Shown one piece after another: positions 35,239 to 43,682 of a stretch of 64,000 nt of DNA; the stretch's first letter is position 1; each line of letters begins with the position of its first letter. This stretch comes from Halothiobacillus sp. (lineage in GTDB: Bacteria; Pseudomonadota; Gammaproteobacteria; Halothiobacillales; Halothiobacillaceae): positions 87,428 through 151,427 of the forward strand of contig JAGDVP010000028.1 of the NCBI GenBank assembly GCA_023255735.1, written 5' to 3'. Position numbers and translations under genes: made by a program. A model generated the notes under the pieces. It saw only the letters and a list, made by a program, of their open reading frames with translations. It was not told where the DNA came from and ran no database searches.

Positions 35239-36362
35239 ACGAATTTCGATTAGGCGCCCGTCGTATTAATCGGTTAATCCCCGCGGGGGTGGCTTTGTGT
35301 TTGGCGTTTTGTTCAGGCTTGGCTCACGCCACCCCAGATGGCGCCGAAACCGCCGCCGTGCCAGCGCCCGGCCACTATGACAAGCGGGCGGATGTGGCCG
35401 CTTTTGCCGTGGAGGCAGCCAAAAAAACCGGGGTGCCCATCACCGAAATTCAGCAATGGTTAGATGATGCAAAATACCAAAGTAGCATCGTTGAGGCGAT
35501 GAATCGGCCGGCTGAATCGAAAACCTGGGCGCAGTATCGCCCCATTTTTATTACGCCTAAGCGGATTGCCGATGGGGTTGATTTTTGGAATAAATATTCG
35601 GCAGATTTAGCGGCTATTGCTCAAAAATATCAGGTAGATCCGGCCATTATTGTGGCGATTGTTGGCGTGGAAACCTTTTACGGTCAACGCATGGGCAATT
35701 ATCGGGTGATTGATGCCTTGGCAACCTTAGGCTTTGATTACCCCAAGCGGGGCGCTTTTTTTCGCGGTCAATTGATGGACTTTTTCACCTTGGCCGCCAA
35801 AGACCATATCGATATGAACACCGCGTTAGGCAGCTATGCGGGCGCGATGGGGATGCCCCAATTTATTCCCTCAAGCTATTTGGCGTTAGCGGTCGATGGC
35901 GATGGGGATGGTAAGCGCGATTTATGGCATTCCGACGCGGATGTTTTTGCCAGTGTGGCCAATTATTTCGCCGAGCATGGCTGGGTTGAAGGCGGGCCGG
36001 TCTCTTTTGAAATCGAGGTGAAAAATACAGCGCAAGTGGCTGATTATTTAAATGCAGCTCGAGATCTCAAACCCAAAGTCACCATCGGCCAACTGCGCCA
36101 ATGGGGCATTGCGCTGCCCAAAGATTTGTATTTACCCGATAGTGAAAAAGTCATGCTGTTTACCCTCACAGGGTCTGATGCCACCGAGTATTGGGTCGGG
36201 TTGAACAATTTTTATGTCATCACCCGCTACAACCACAGCACCCTGTATGCCATGGCTGTATGGCAACTCAGCCAAGCGATTACAGCGGCGCGTGCAGCCG
36301 TGGTTCCGCCCGCCGGCCTAACCCCTGTGCCCGTGGCGCGTACGCAAGCTGCCGGTGAGTAA
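35235..36362 (+). CDS. mltB: Lytic murein transglycosylase B MltB
   Basis: Cleaves glycan strands forming 1,6-anhydro ends. 375 residues. N-terminal signal-like hydrophobic stretch (LIPAGVALCLAFCSGLAHA) without a clear lipobox cysteine, so it may be soluble periplasmic (Slt35-like without lipid). The catalytic Glu is E146 in VGVETFYGQRMG, followed by GAMGMPQFIPSSYL and DGDGDGKRDLW, an EF-hand-like calcium loop as in Slt35. Between rodA and rlpA in the canonical mrd cluster. Confidence 0.93.
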   Translation: MNEFRLGARRINRLIPAGVALCLAFCSGLAHATPDGAETAAVPAPGHYDKRADVAAFAVEAAKKTGVPITEIQQWLDDAKYQSSIVEAMNRPAESKTWAQYRPIFITPKRIADGVDFWNKYSADLAAIAQKYQVDPAIIVAIVGVETFYGQRMGNYRVIDALATLGFDYPKRGAFFRGQLMDFFTLAAKDHIDMNTALGSYAGAMGMPQFIPSSYLALAVDGDGDGKRDLWHSDADVFASVANYFAEHGWVEGGPVSFEIEVKNTAQVADYLNAARDLKPKVTIGQLRQWGIALPKDLYLPDSEKVMLFTLTGSDATEYWVGLNNFYVITRYNHSTLYAMAVWQLSQAITAARAAVVPPAGLTPVPVARTQAAGE

Positions 36363-36367
36363 GCCTT

Positions 36368-37261
36368 ATGCGGGCAAAGTTTAGGCATTGGCGTAGTTGG
36401 CAAGGCGCAAGCCTTGGATTGATGAGCTTATTGCTGCTGGCGGGTTGCTCAATCGGGCCGCGCTTAAATCCGAACGAGGCGACCACTGAGAATGCCGTGC
36501 CGCGCTTTGAAAATCAGCCCCAGCGGATTAATCCACCAAGCTATAACGTGCTGGGGCGCACGTATCACGTGCTCTCTAGCAACGCAGGTTACGATGCCCA
36601 AGGCGTTGCCTCTTGGTATGGGCCTGATTTTCAAAGTAAATCAACCTCCAGTGGCGAGCGTTACAACATGTACGCGATGACCGCAGCCCACAAAACCTTG
36701 CGAATTCCTGCCTATGTGCAGGTCACCAACCTTGAAAACGGCAAACAAGCCATTGTGCGGGTGAACGATCGGGGGCCGTTTGTGTCCAATCGCATCATTG
36801 ATTTATCGTATGCAGCAGCCAAAAAAATTGGCATGATCGGTCGGGGTACGGCCATGGTTGATATTAAAGTTGTAACACCCGATAACCCGCCGGTGCCGGC
36901 CGATTTAGCCATGCAATCATCACCGATGGCCGTGCAAACAGCGCCCGTACAACCCGCAAGCCCTGTCACTGAGGCGGCAGTGCCGGCAGGCCCTCCGCCC
37001 GCCACACCGCCTGCGCTGGCGCAAGCCGTTTGGGGGCAAGATGTGTTCATTCAAGTGGGTGCGTTTAGCGATGCGGCCAATGTGATGAATGTGCAACGCA
37101 AATTAGCCCAAGCGGGGCTGAAACCCGTCGTTGTTGCCCCCGTAGGCGCGCTCAGCCGGGTGCGGATTGGGCCTGTAGCCTCGCTCAATGAATTTGATCA
37201 AACTATGGATCAATTAAGAATAATCGGTTTTGAAAACGCGCAAATGGTAGTGGAACAATAA
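36368..37261 (+). CDS. rlpA: RlpA septal-ring lytic transglycosylase, lipoprotein with SPOR domain
   Basis: 297 residues. Lipobox LLLLAG-C27; an RlpA/double-psi beta-barrel domain at about 70-165 (GVASWYGPDFQSKSTSSGER, then DRGPFVSNRIIDLSYAAAKK); a Pro/Ala-rich linker; and a C-terminal SPOR domain at about 222-297 (VFIQVGAFSDAANVMNVQRK) that binds denuded glycan at the septum. It lies 5 bp after mltB, and its stop abuts the dacA start. Confidence 0.95.
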   Translation: MRAKFRHWRSWQGASLGLMSLLLLAGCSIGPRLNPNEATTENAVPRFENQPQRINPPSYNVLGRTYHVLSSNAGYDAQGVASWYGPDFQSKSTSSGERYNMYAMTAAHKTLRIPAYVQVTNLENGKQAIVRVNDRGPFVSNRIIDLSYAAAKKIGMIGRGTAMVDIKVVTPDNPPVPADLAMQSSPMAVQTAPVQPASPVTEAAVPAGPPPATPPALAQAVWGQDVFIQVGAFSDAANVMNVQRKLAQAGLKPVVVAPVGALSRVRIGPVASLNEFDQTMDQLRIIGFENAQMVVEQ

Positions 37262-38548
37262 ATGATGCATCGACAGAAATTGAATCGTCAGGCGCAGCGT
37301 CGCGGCGCCTTGGTTTTAATAATCACCACCAGCGCGATAATCGCCCCAATGGGTCTGCCCGCAGCCTGGGCCGCCCCAGCCAGCGCGCCGGCGGGCGCGG
37401 CTCAGCCCACTACTAACCCGGTGCCCGTGCCTAATCCTGTGCCCAACCCCGCACCCACAGTCAATCCTAAAGCCGCTATGCCGGTGCCGGGCGCGCCGGT
37501 TTTGTCCGCTCGATCCTACGTGCTGCTTGATGCCAATACCGGGCAAATTATCGTGCAAAAAAATGCCGATCAACCCGTGCCGCCGGCCAGTATCACCAAA
37601 TTAATGACCTCGTATTTGGTGTTTAGCGCCTTGAAATCCGGCGATATTCACATGAACGATATGGTCACCATCAGCAAAAATGCTTGGCAAATGCAAGGCT
37701 CGAAAATGTTTATCGAGGTCGGCAAGCAGGTGAGCGTTGAGAATTTGCTGCGCGGCATGATTGTGCAATCGGGTAACGATGCCGCCACCGCTTTGGCCGA
37801 ATATGTGGGCGGCAATCAGGAGAGTTTCGTGGCGCAAATGAACGCCACCGCCAAAAAGCTCGGCATGATTAACACCCATTACGAAGACCCCACCGGTTGG
37901 CCGGCGGATGGTCATGTGATGTCGGCGCGCGATATTAGCCTGCTTTTTAACGATTTAGTGCGCAAATTCCCCGATTATTACCATGAATTTTTCCGCCAAA
38001 AAGAATTTACTTGGAACGGCATTAAACAAATCAACCGCGAAAAACTTTTGTTTCGCGATAACTGGATTGATGGCGGCAAAACCGGCCACACCGAAGAGGC
38101 TGGGTTTTGTTTAGCCACATCCGGCCAGCAAAATGGTATGCGGCTGATCGCGGTGGTGCTGGGTACCGATAGCGACGATGCGCGCAATAATGAAGCCGAA
38201 GCGCTCATGAATTATGGCTTTCGATTCTTTGAAAATGTCCCGGTGCGCAAAGCCGACGAGGTGCTGGCAACACCCGCACTGTTCAAAGGGGCAGAAAGCT
38301 CCGTGCCGGCGGGTTTAGCACAAGATTTAGTGGTGCTGGTGCCTAAAGATCAGGCCAAAAATGTCATCGTATCGATGACGATTAATCCCAAACTCATTGC
38401 ACCGCTGGCGCAAAATCAAGCCGTGGGCAAGCTCACCGTCAAATTAGGCGATAAAGTGATTGCCGAACGCGATGTGGTGGCACTCAAAGCCGTCCCAGAA
38501 GGCGGTTTTTTCAAGAAAATGATCGATAGCGTGCGCCTCTGGTTTTAA
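37262..38548 (+). CDS. dacA: D-alanyl-D-alanine carboxypeptidase (PBP5/6 type)
   Basis: Trims pentapeptides in the periplasm. 428 residues. Signal peptide, then an unusual Pro/Asn/Val repeat linker at about residues 40-78 (PVPNPVPNPAP). The catalytic domain has S110-x-x-K113 (PPASITKLMTS), S170-G-N (QSGNDAATALAEYVGG) and K273-T-G (GGKTGHTEEAGFCL). The C-terminal beta domain is followed by an amphipathic helix (FKKMIDSVRLWF) for membrane binding. The Pro-rich insertion is longer than in E. coli DacA. ATG 37262 or the next codon. Confidence 0.94.
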   Translation: MMHRQKLNRQAQRRGALVLIITTSAIIAPMGLPAAWAAPASAPAGAAQPTTNPVPVPNPVPNPAPTVNPKAAMPVPGAPVLSARSYVLLDANTGQIIVQKNADQPVPPASITKLMTSYLVFSALKSGDIHMNDMVTISKNAWQMQGSKMFIEVGKQVSVENLLRGMIVQSGNDAATALAEYVGGNQESFVAQMNATAKKLGMINTHYEDPTGWPADGHVMSARDISLLFNDLVRKFPDYYHEFFRQKEFTWNGIKQINREKLLFRDNWIDGGKTGHTEEAGFCLATSGQQNGMRLIAVVLGTDSDDARNNEAEALMNYGFRFFENVPVRKADEVLATPALFKGAESSVPAGLAQDLVVLVPKDQAKNVIVSMTINPKLIAPLAQNQAVGKLTVKLGDKVIAERDVVALKAVPEGGFFKKMIDSVRLWF

Positions 38549-38584
38549 CCCAGCGCAGTTTGAGTAACCAATTTTGAGCAATTT

Positions 38585-39445
38585 ATGACACAAGTTTTTT
38601 TTAACGGCGACTGGGTTGCACCCGAGCAGGCCAAGGTTTCGGTTTTTGATCGCGGATTTTTATTTGGCGATGGCGTGTATGAGGTGATTCCGGCCTTCAA
38701 CAAAAAGTTATTTGGTGCGGCCGATCACTTAACGCGGTTAGCGCGCAGCCTCGCCGAAATCGACATCATCAACCCCTTAACCGATGCCCAATGGCACGCG
38801 GTGCTTGATCGCCTCGTGGCCGAATGCGACAGCGATGATGTCTCCATTTACATTCAGGTATCGCGCGGCACGCCGCCAAAGCGCGATCATGCCTATCCCA
38901 ACCCGCCGGTGGCGCCTACGGTACTTGCCAGCGCCAGCCCCATTGCGCCGGTATCGCCCGCCATTCGTGAGCAGGGCGCGCGAGCCATCACGGTGCCCGA
39001 TTGGCGCTGGCAGCGCTGCGATATTAAAAGTGTGAATTTGCTTCCCAATATTATGGCGCGCCAGCAAGCCGTGGCCGCCGGGGCGATGGAGGCGATTTTG
39101 GTGCGCGAAGGCATCGCGCTGGAAGGGGCTGCGTCTAACTTATTCGCGGTTATTGATGGCGAGCTCATCACCGCGCCCTTAGGGCCGCATATTTTAGGCG
39201 GGGTGACGCGCAATCGGTTGGTGGCGATGGTGCGTACCCAAGGCCAATTGCCGATGCTGGAGTGCCCCATTCCCTTTGATCGCCTGTTTGATGCCAGCGA
39301 GGTGTTTATGACCAGCTCCACCCGCGATCTTCTGCCCATTACCCGAATCAATGAACATGCCGTAGGCTCAGGCTTGCCCGGGGAAATCTGGGCCACGTTG
39401 AATCATGATTTTCAGCAACTTAAATTACAGCGTGACCGCGTATGA
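38585..39445 (+). CDS. dat: D-amino acid aminotransferase (class IV PLP)
   Basis: Interconverts D-alanine and D-glutamate with 2-oxo acids. 286 residues of fold type IV. SVFDRGFLFGDGVYEVIPAF near residues 20-39, the PLP lysine K148 in DIKSVNLLPNIMARQ, and ALEGAASNLFAVIDGELITA near 179-198. Branched-chain aminotransferase is an alternative, but length and cluster favour Dat. Its place among peptidoglycan genes suggests D-amino acid supply. It overlaps the next gene by ATGA-type spacing (4 bp). Confidence 0.88.
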   Translation: MTQVFFNGDWVAPEQAKVSVFDRGFLFGDGVYEVIPAFNKKLFGAADHLTRLARSLAEIDIINPLTDAQWHAVLDRLVAECDSDDVSIYIQVSRGTPPKRDHAYPNPPVAPTVLASASPIAPVSPAIREQGARAITVPDWRWQRCDIKSVNLLPNIMARQQAVAAGAMEAILVREGIALEGAASNLFAVIDGELITAPLGPHILGGVTRNRLVAMVRTQGQLPMLECPIPFDRLFDASEVFMTSSTRDLLPITRINEHAVGSGLPGEIWATLNHDFQQLKLQRDRV

Positions 39446-39780
39446 ATGAGTTTTTAACCGACAAGGCCGCGGCTGAATTAGCCCACCAAGCGGCCATTAA
39501 AAGCGAGGAAGCCGAGCTTGAGCGCGAAACCTTGCTTGAGTTTCCCTGCGAATTTCCCATCAAAATTATGGGGCCGGCAACGGCGGATTTTGATGCCGAA
39601 ATCCGCGCGATTGCCCGGGTGCACGTGGGCGAAGTGCCTGAATCGGCATGGCGGATTCGCCAAAGCGCCAAGGGTAATTTTGTGGGCATGACTTTAACCT
39701 TTACCGCTACCTCCAAACCTCAAATTGATAATTTATATCGGGCAATCACCGCGCATCCCGATGTGAAAATGTGTCTGTAA
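39442..39780 (+). CDS. ybeD: YbeD-like DUF493 protein
   Basis: 112 residues of the DUF493 family: LLEFPCEFPIKIMGPATADF, then VTARVHVG-like IARVHVGEVPESAWRIRQSA, ending VGMTLTFTATSKPQIDNLYRAI. An ACT-like fold of unknown function, almost always next to lipB. About 25 extra charged N-terminal residues. Confidence 0.92.
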   Translation: MNEFLTDKAAAELAHQAAIKSEEAELERETLLEFPCEFPIKIMGPATADFDAEIRAIARVHVGEVPESAWRIRQSAKGNFVGMTLTFTATSKPQIDNLYRAITAHPDVKMCL

Positions 39781-39796
39781 CGCGGAATCCTCTCTT

Positions 39797-40450
39797 GTGA
39801 GCCGAGCCTGCATCAACCTCTTAGGCGAAACGCGCGAATACACCGATATTTTGGCGCAAATGCAGGCGTTCACCACTGCGCGGCAGGCTACCACGCCGGA
39901 TGAATTTTGGCTGCTAAGCCACTCGCCTGTGTTCACCCAAGGGTTAAATGGCTTGCCTGCGCATGTGCTGGATGCCGGCGATATTCCCGTGGTGCACACC
40001 GATCGCGGCGGGCAAGTCACCTATCATGGGCCAGGGCAACTGGTGCTTTATACCTTGGTTGATCTCAAACGAGCCGGCCTTGGCGTGCGCGAATGGGTTG
40101 CGGCACTGGAACAAACCGTGATGGATTTTATGGCCGCGCGCGGGGTGGCGGCCGAGCGCAAAGCCGGCGCGCCGGGTGTGTATGTGGGCGGGGCAAAAAT
40201 TGCCGCCTTGGGCTTAAAAGTACGCCAAGGCCGCTGTTATCATGGCCTATCATTTAATATTGATATGGATTTAAGCCCGTTTGCCCGTATCAACCCCTGT
40301 GGCATGGCGCGCCTGCCCGTCACCCAGTGGCGGGATTGTTATCCCGCATTTGAGGCCGGCCAAGCTACGTTCAGCGCCATAGGCCAAGAATTAATCCACC
40401 CTTTAACGCAGCAGTTAAGCCGTGTTAAACCCCATTGGAACACCCCATGA
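39797..40450 (+). CDS. lipB: Octanoyltransferase LipB
   Basis: Transfers octanoyl from ACP to lipoyl domains, first step of protein lipoylation. 217 residues. [20 protein letters not shown], the active motif [39 protein letters not shown] with the catalytic Lys, and [13 protein letters not shown] with the catalytic Cys. GTG start at 39797; no good SD, so coupling with the upstream gene is likely. The stop overlaps lipA (ATGA). Confidence 0.95.
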   Translation: MSRACINLLGETREYTDILAQMQAFTTARQATTPDEFWLLSHSPVFTQGLNGLPAHVLDAGDIPVVHTDRGGQVTYHGPGQLVLYTLVDLKRAGLGVREWVAALEQTVMDFMAARGVAAERKAGAPGVYVGGAKIAALGLKVRQGRCYHGLSFNIDMDLSPFARINPCGMARLPVTQWRDCYPAFEAGQATFSAIGQELIHPLTQQLSRVKPHWNTP

Positions 40451-41421
40451 GCGAGCAACCTGTGATCTTCGCCCCACCCACACCCGCCATGCGTTCGGCC
40501 GATAAAGTCGCGCGTATTCCGGTAAAAATTGAGTCCACTTTGGCGCCCCCCCGCAAACCGGAGTGGATTCGCGCCAAGCCGCAGGGCGGCGCCGAGGTGC
40601 AGCGCCTAAAAAAAATCCTGCGTGAGCAGCAATTACACACCGTCTGCGAAGAGGCTAACTGCCCGAATTTAGGCGAATGCTTTGCGGGCGGCACCGCGAC
40701 TTTTATGATTTTGGGCGATATTTGCACCCGGCGCTGCCCGTTTTGTGATGTGGCGCACGGCAAACCCCGCCCCGTTGATGCTGCCGAACCCGAACGGCTG
40801 GCGGCAACCGTGGCCGCGATGGGCTTATCGTATGTGGTGATTACCTCGGTGGATCGTGATGACTTGCGCGATGGCGGCGCCGCCCATTTTGCCGCGGTGA
40901 TTCGGGCGCTACGAGCGCGCAACCCCAAGCTTATTATCGAGATTTTAACGCCCGATTTTCGTGGCCGCGAAGCTATCGCCGTGGATATTCTCGCCGCCGA
41001 CCCGCCGGATGTGTTTAACCACAATCTTGAAACCGTGCCGGATTTATACCGCGCCGCAAGGCCGGGTGCGGATTACCAAGGCTCACTGAACTTATTAGCC
41101 CAGATGAAAGCCCGCTGCCCGCAGGTGCCGACCAAATCGGGCCTTATGCTGGGTTTGGGCGAAACCGATGAGCAGCTCCTAAAGGTATTAACCGATTTAC
41201 GCGCCCATGCGGTGGATATGCTCACCTTGGGGCAATATTTACAGCCCTCGCGCAACCACTTGCCGGTGAAACGCTTTGTATCACCCGAACACTTCACTGA
41301 ACTCGGCAAAACCGCGCAAGCCTTGGGTTTTACCCATGTAGCCAGCGGGCCTATGGTGCGCTCCTCCTACCATGCCGATCAAGGTGGGCAAGTGGCGCTG
41401 GCGCGCGCGGGGGCGCTGTGA
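40447..41421 (+). CDS. lipA: Lipoyl synthase LipA
   Basis: Radical SAM enzyme inserting two sulfurs into octanoyl groups. 324 residues. Both cluster motifs are present: auxiliary [12 protein letters not shown] and radical-SAM [10 protein letters not shown] (C-x3-C-x2-C). Later come [19 protein letters not shown] and [19 protein letters not shown]. The C-terminal RSSYHADQ holds the fourth ligand serine of the auxiliary cluster. ATG 40447 overlaps the lipB stop. Confidence 0.97.
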   Translation: MSEQPVIFAPPTPAMRSADKVARIPVKIESTLAPPRKPEWIRAKPQGGAEVQRLKKILREQQLHTVCEEANCPNLGECFAGGTATFMILGDICTRRCPFCDVAHGKPRPVDAAEPERLAATVAAMGLSYVVITSVDRDDLRDGGAAHFAAVIRALRARNPKLIIEILTPDFRGREAIAVDILAADPPDVFNHNLETVPDLYRAARPGADYQGSLNLLAQMKARCPQVPTKSGLMLGLGETDEQLLKVLTDLRAHAVDMLTLGQYLQPSRNHLPVKRFVSPEHFTELGKTAQALGFTHVASGPMVRSSYHADQGGQVALARAGAL

Positions 41422-41828
41422 GCTTGCCGCCCGCCTTGTTGCAGGCGAGCCCTGCGCTGTCGGCCTTTGAGCGGGCACGACAATTACAAAGCGCGGCGGC
41501 AGCCGTGGGGTTTGATTGGCCGGATGTGGCGGATATTTGGGCAAAAATTTTTGAAGAACTCGATGAGCTTAGCGCAGGAATAGCCCATCAGGATGCCGCC
41601 AATATCTTTGAGGAATTGGGCGATGTGTTGTTTGCTATCACCAATCTTACCCGCCGCTTGGGGGTTGATCCGGCAGCGGCTTTAGAGGCGACCAATCAAA
41701 AATTTATCGCTCGGTTTGAGGCAATGGAACGCTCTGCTAAGTTGGATGGCGTGACCTTAGCCGATGAGTCGATTGCGCAGCAAATCGCGCGCTACAAGGC
41801 GGCCAAGCGCCTTTTGAATGCAGATTGA
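41418..41828 (+). CDS. mazG: Single-domain MazG-type nucleotide pyrophosphohydrolase
   Basis: 136 residues matching the C-terminal half of full-length Maz[19 protein letters not shown], then [14 protein letters not shown] and [20 protein letters not shown] with the EExxE and ExxD metal motifs, and [13 protein letters not shown]. Two-domain MazG (about 265 residues) hydrolyses NTPs and ppGpp-related nucleotides. Here the N-terminal domain is absent, and the gene begins with GTG overlapping the lipA stop, so it appears complete as a half-size enzyme rather than truncated by the window. Confidence 0.83.
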   Translation: MSLPPALLQASPALSAFERARQLQSAAAAVGFDWPDVADIWAKIFEELDELSAGIAHQDAANIFEELGDVLFAITNLTRRLGVDPAAALEATNQKFIARFEAMERSAKLDGVTLADESIAQQIARYKAAKRLLNAD

Positions 41829-41859
41829 ATGCAGATTTTGCGCCGTAAAGCCGTTGACC

Positions 41860-41875
41860 CTGAGCGCATGCTCAG
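41860..41875 (+). other. Hairpin CTGAGC-GCAT-GCTCAG after mazG
   Basis: A perfect 6-bp stem 32 bp after the mazG stop. It is not followed by a T run. The rest of the 41829-42108 gap shows only a short direct repeat (GAATGCAGATT) overlapping the mazG stop and presumably the promoter of the SulP gene. Confidence 0.35.
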
Positions 41876-42108
41876 TTAAGGTTTCGGTTGGTTCTTATCG
41901 CTTGCATCATTTTCCTCGTGCTTATACCCATGTAGTTGTTCTCAAAATTTCAGCGCAGCGCGTTTAGCCCCATCTCGGTGCAGATGGGCTTATTTGAACG
42001 CGCGCCTGATTTCTTAATGTTGCATTAAGCCTATTTTTTGCCGCGCGGATTATTCAGCGCGCAGGGTTTGTGCTGTCTTGAGTTGCGGATTAAATTTTGA
42101 GGTTGTTT

Positions 42109-43653
42109 ATGTTCCATTTGTTGGGTATGGGGCGGCAATCTAGCCCCAAAACAGAGTTGTTATCTGGTTTAACCGTGGCACTCGCTTTAGTGCCTGAGGC
42201 CTTGGCCTTTGCCTTAATTGCGCATGTTAATCCGCTGATGGGCTTGTATGCGGCATTTTTGATGGCGTTTATTACAGCGGCAATCGGCGGGCGTCCAGGT
42301 ATGATTTCGGGCGCGACGGGTGCCACGGCGGTGGTGATGGTCGCCTTGGTGGCTTCACACGGGGTGGAATACCTATTTGCCGCCCTACTGTTGATGGGCG
42401 CCATCCAAATCACGGTGGGTGCGCTAAAACTCGGTAAATACATCCGCATCGTGCCGTATCCGGTCTTTTTGGGATTTGTGAACGGCTTGGCGATTGTGAT
42501 TTTTTTAGCCCAGCTTGACCATTTTAAGGTTAAAGGCGCTGATGGCGCTCTGCATTGGGTTGTCGGCACGCCGCTTATGGTGATGTTGGGTTTGATTATT
42601 CTCACCATGGCTATCGCGCATTTTTTGCCTAAATTGACCCGCGCGGTGCCCTCGGCGTTAGTTGCGATTGTGGTAACCAGTCTTTTGGCTATTGGCTTGG
42701 TCGCCTTGTTTCCTGATTTACATACTAAAACCGTGGGCGATATATCGAGCATTGCCGGCGGGTTGCCGAGTTTTCATCTGCCCGATTTCCCCTTAACTTG
42801 GGATGCGTTTTTGATTGTTTTACCTTATTCGTTGGTGTTGGCAGGCGTGGGTTTAATCGAATCATTATTGAGCTTGCAGCTCGTTGATGATGTGACCGAA
42901 ACGCGTGGCCAGCCCAATCGCGAATGTATGGCGCAAGGCGTGGGTAATATCGCTTGCGGGTTTTTTGGCGGTATGGGCGGTTGTGCTATGGTGGGCCAAA
43001 CCATTATTAACGTGGAATCCGGTGGGCGAGGGCGGCTTTCTGGCATGGCAGCGGGCGGCTTTTTGCTGTTGTTTATTTTGTTTTTGGCACCATGGATTGA
43101 GTTGATTCCGCTCGCCACCCTGGTGGGCATTATGTTTATGGTGGTGATTGGCACCTTTGAATGGGGCTCGCTGCGCTTGTTTGGCCGGGTGCCAAAGCAG
43201 GATGTTTTTGTGGGGTTACTGGTGGCCTTGGTCACGGTGTTTACGGATTTAGCCGTCGCGGTTATCACGGGCGTGATTGTTTCAGCCTTGATGTTTGCTT
43301 GGAATCACGCGCGGGAACTGCGCATTACCCGCAGCCTGAATGCCCAAGGCCAGCAAGTTTATGAAATAAAAGGGCCTTTGTTTTTTGCTTCCACAGCCAA
43401 ATTTAGCGAGGCGTTTGATGTGCACCACGATGCCGATGAGGTAATTTTAGATTTCGCCCAATCGCGCGTGGTCGATCATTCCGCGCTTGAGGCAATCGAC
43501 AGCCTGGCCGATAAATATCGGGCGGTGGGTAAGACCCTGCATTTACGGCATTTATCACCGGAATGCCGCCAACTTTTGAAGAGAGCTGGCGATTTGGTTG
43601 AGGTGAATATCAAGGAAGATCCCCTGTATCACGTGGCCGATGAGGTGCGCTGA
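42109..43653 (+). CDS. Second SulP-family anion transporter with STAS domain
   Basis: 514 residues. Membrane domain: ELLSGLTVALALVPEALAFA, then MISGATGATAVVMVALVA, followed by GLIESLLSLQLVDDVTE and ECMAQGVGNIACGFFGG. STAS domain at about 400-510 (ILDFAQSRVVDHSALEAIDS). Sulfate, bicarbonate or another anion is possible. It differs clearly from the SulP near dabA and is not next to other uptake genes. ATG 42109 has GAGG 6 bases upstream (42099-42102); the in-frame TTG at 42097 would start before that SD. Confidence 0.86.
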   Translation: MFHLLGMGRQSSPKTELLSGLTVALALVPEALAFALIAHVNPLMGLYAAFLMAFITAAIGGRPGMISGATGATAVVMVALVASHGVEYLFAALLLMGAIQITVGALKLGKYIRIVPYPVFLGFVNGLAIVIFLAQLDHFKVKGADGALHWVVGTPLMVMLGLIILTMAIAHFLPKLTRAVPSALVAIVVTSLLAIGLVALFPDLHTKTVGDISSIAGGLPSFHLPDFPLTWDAFLIVLPYSLVLAGVGLIESLLSLQLVDDVTETRGQPNRECMAQGVGNIACGFFGGMGGCAMVGQTIINVESGGRGRLSGMAAGGFLLLFILFLAPWIELIPLATLVGIMFMVVIGTFEWGSLRLFGRVPKQDVFVGLLVALVTVFTDLAVAVITGVIVSALMFAWNHARELRITRSLNAQGQQVYEIKGPLFFASTAKFSEAFDVHHDADEVILDFAQSRVVDHSALEAIDSLADKYRAVGKTLHLRHLSPECRQLLKRAGDLVEVNIKEDPLYHVADEVR

Positions 43654-43682
43654 GGTAAAAATTCAAAAGCCCATGGCGCGCC

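Noticed and set aside
42090-42752. 220-codon minus-strand open frame opposite the SulP gene
   Set aside because: Lies fully within a conserved membrane-protein gene on the plus strand; it is rich in Thr/Lys/Ala as expected for a shadow.
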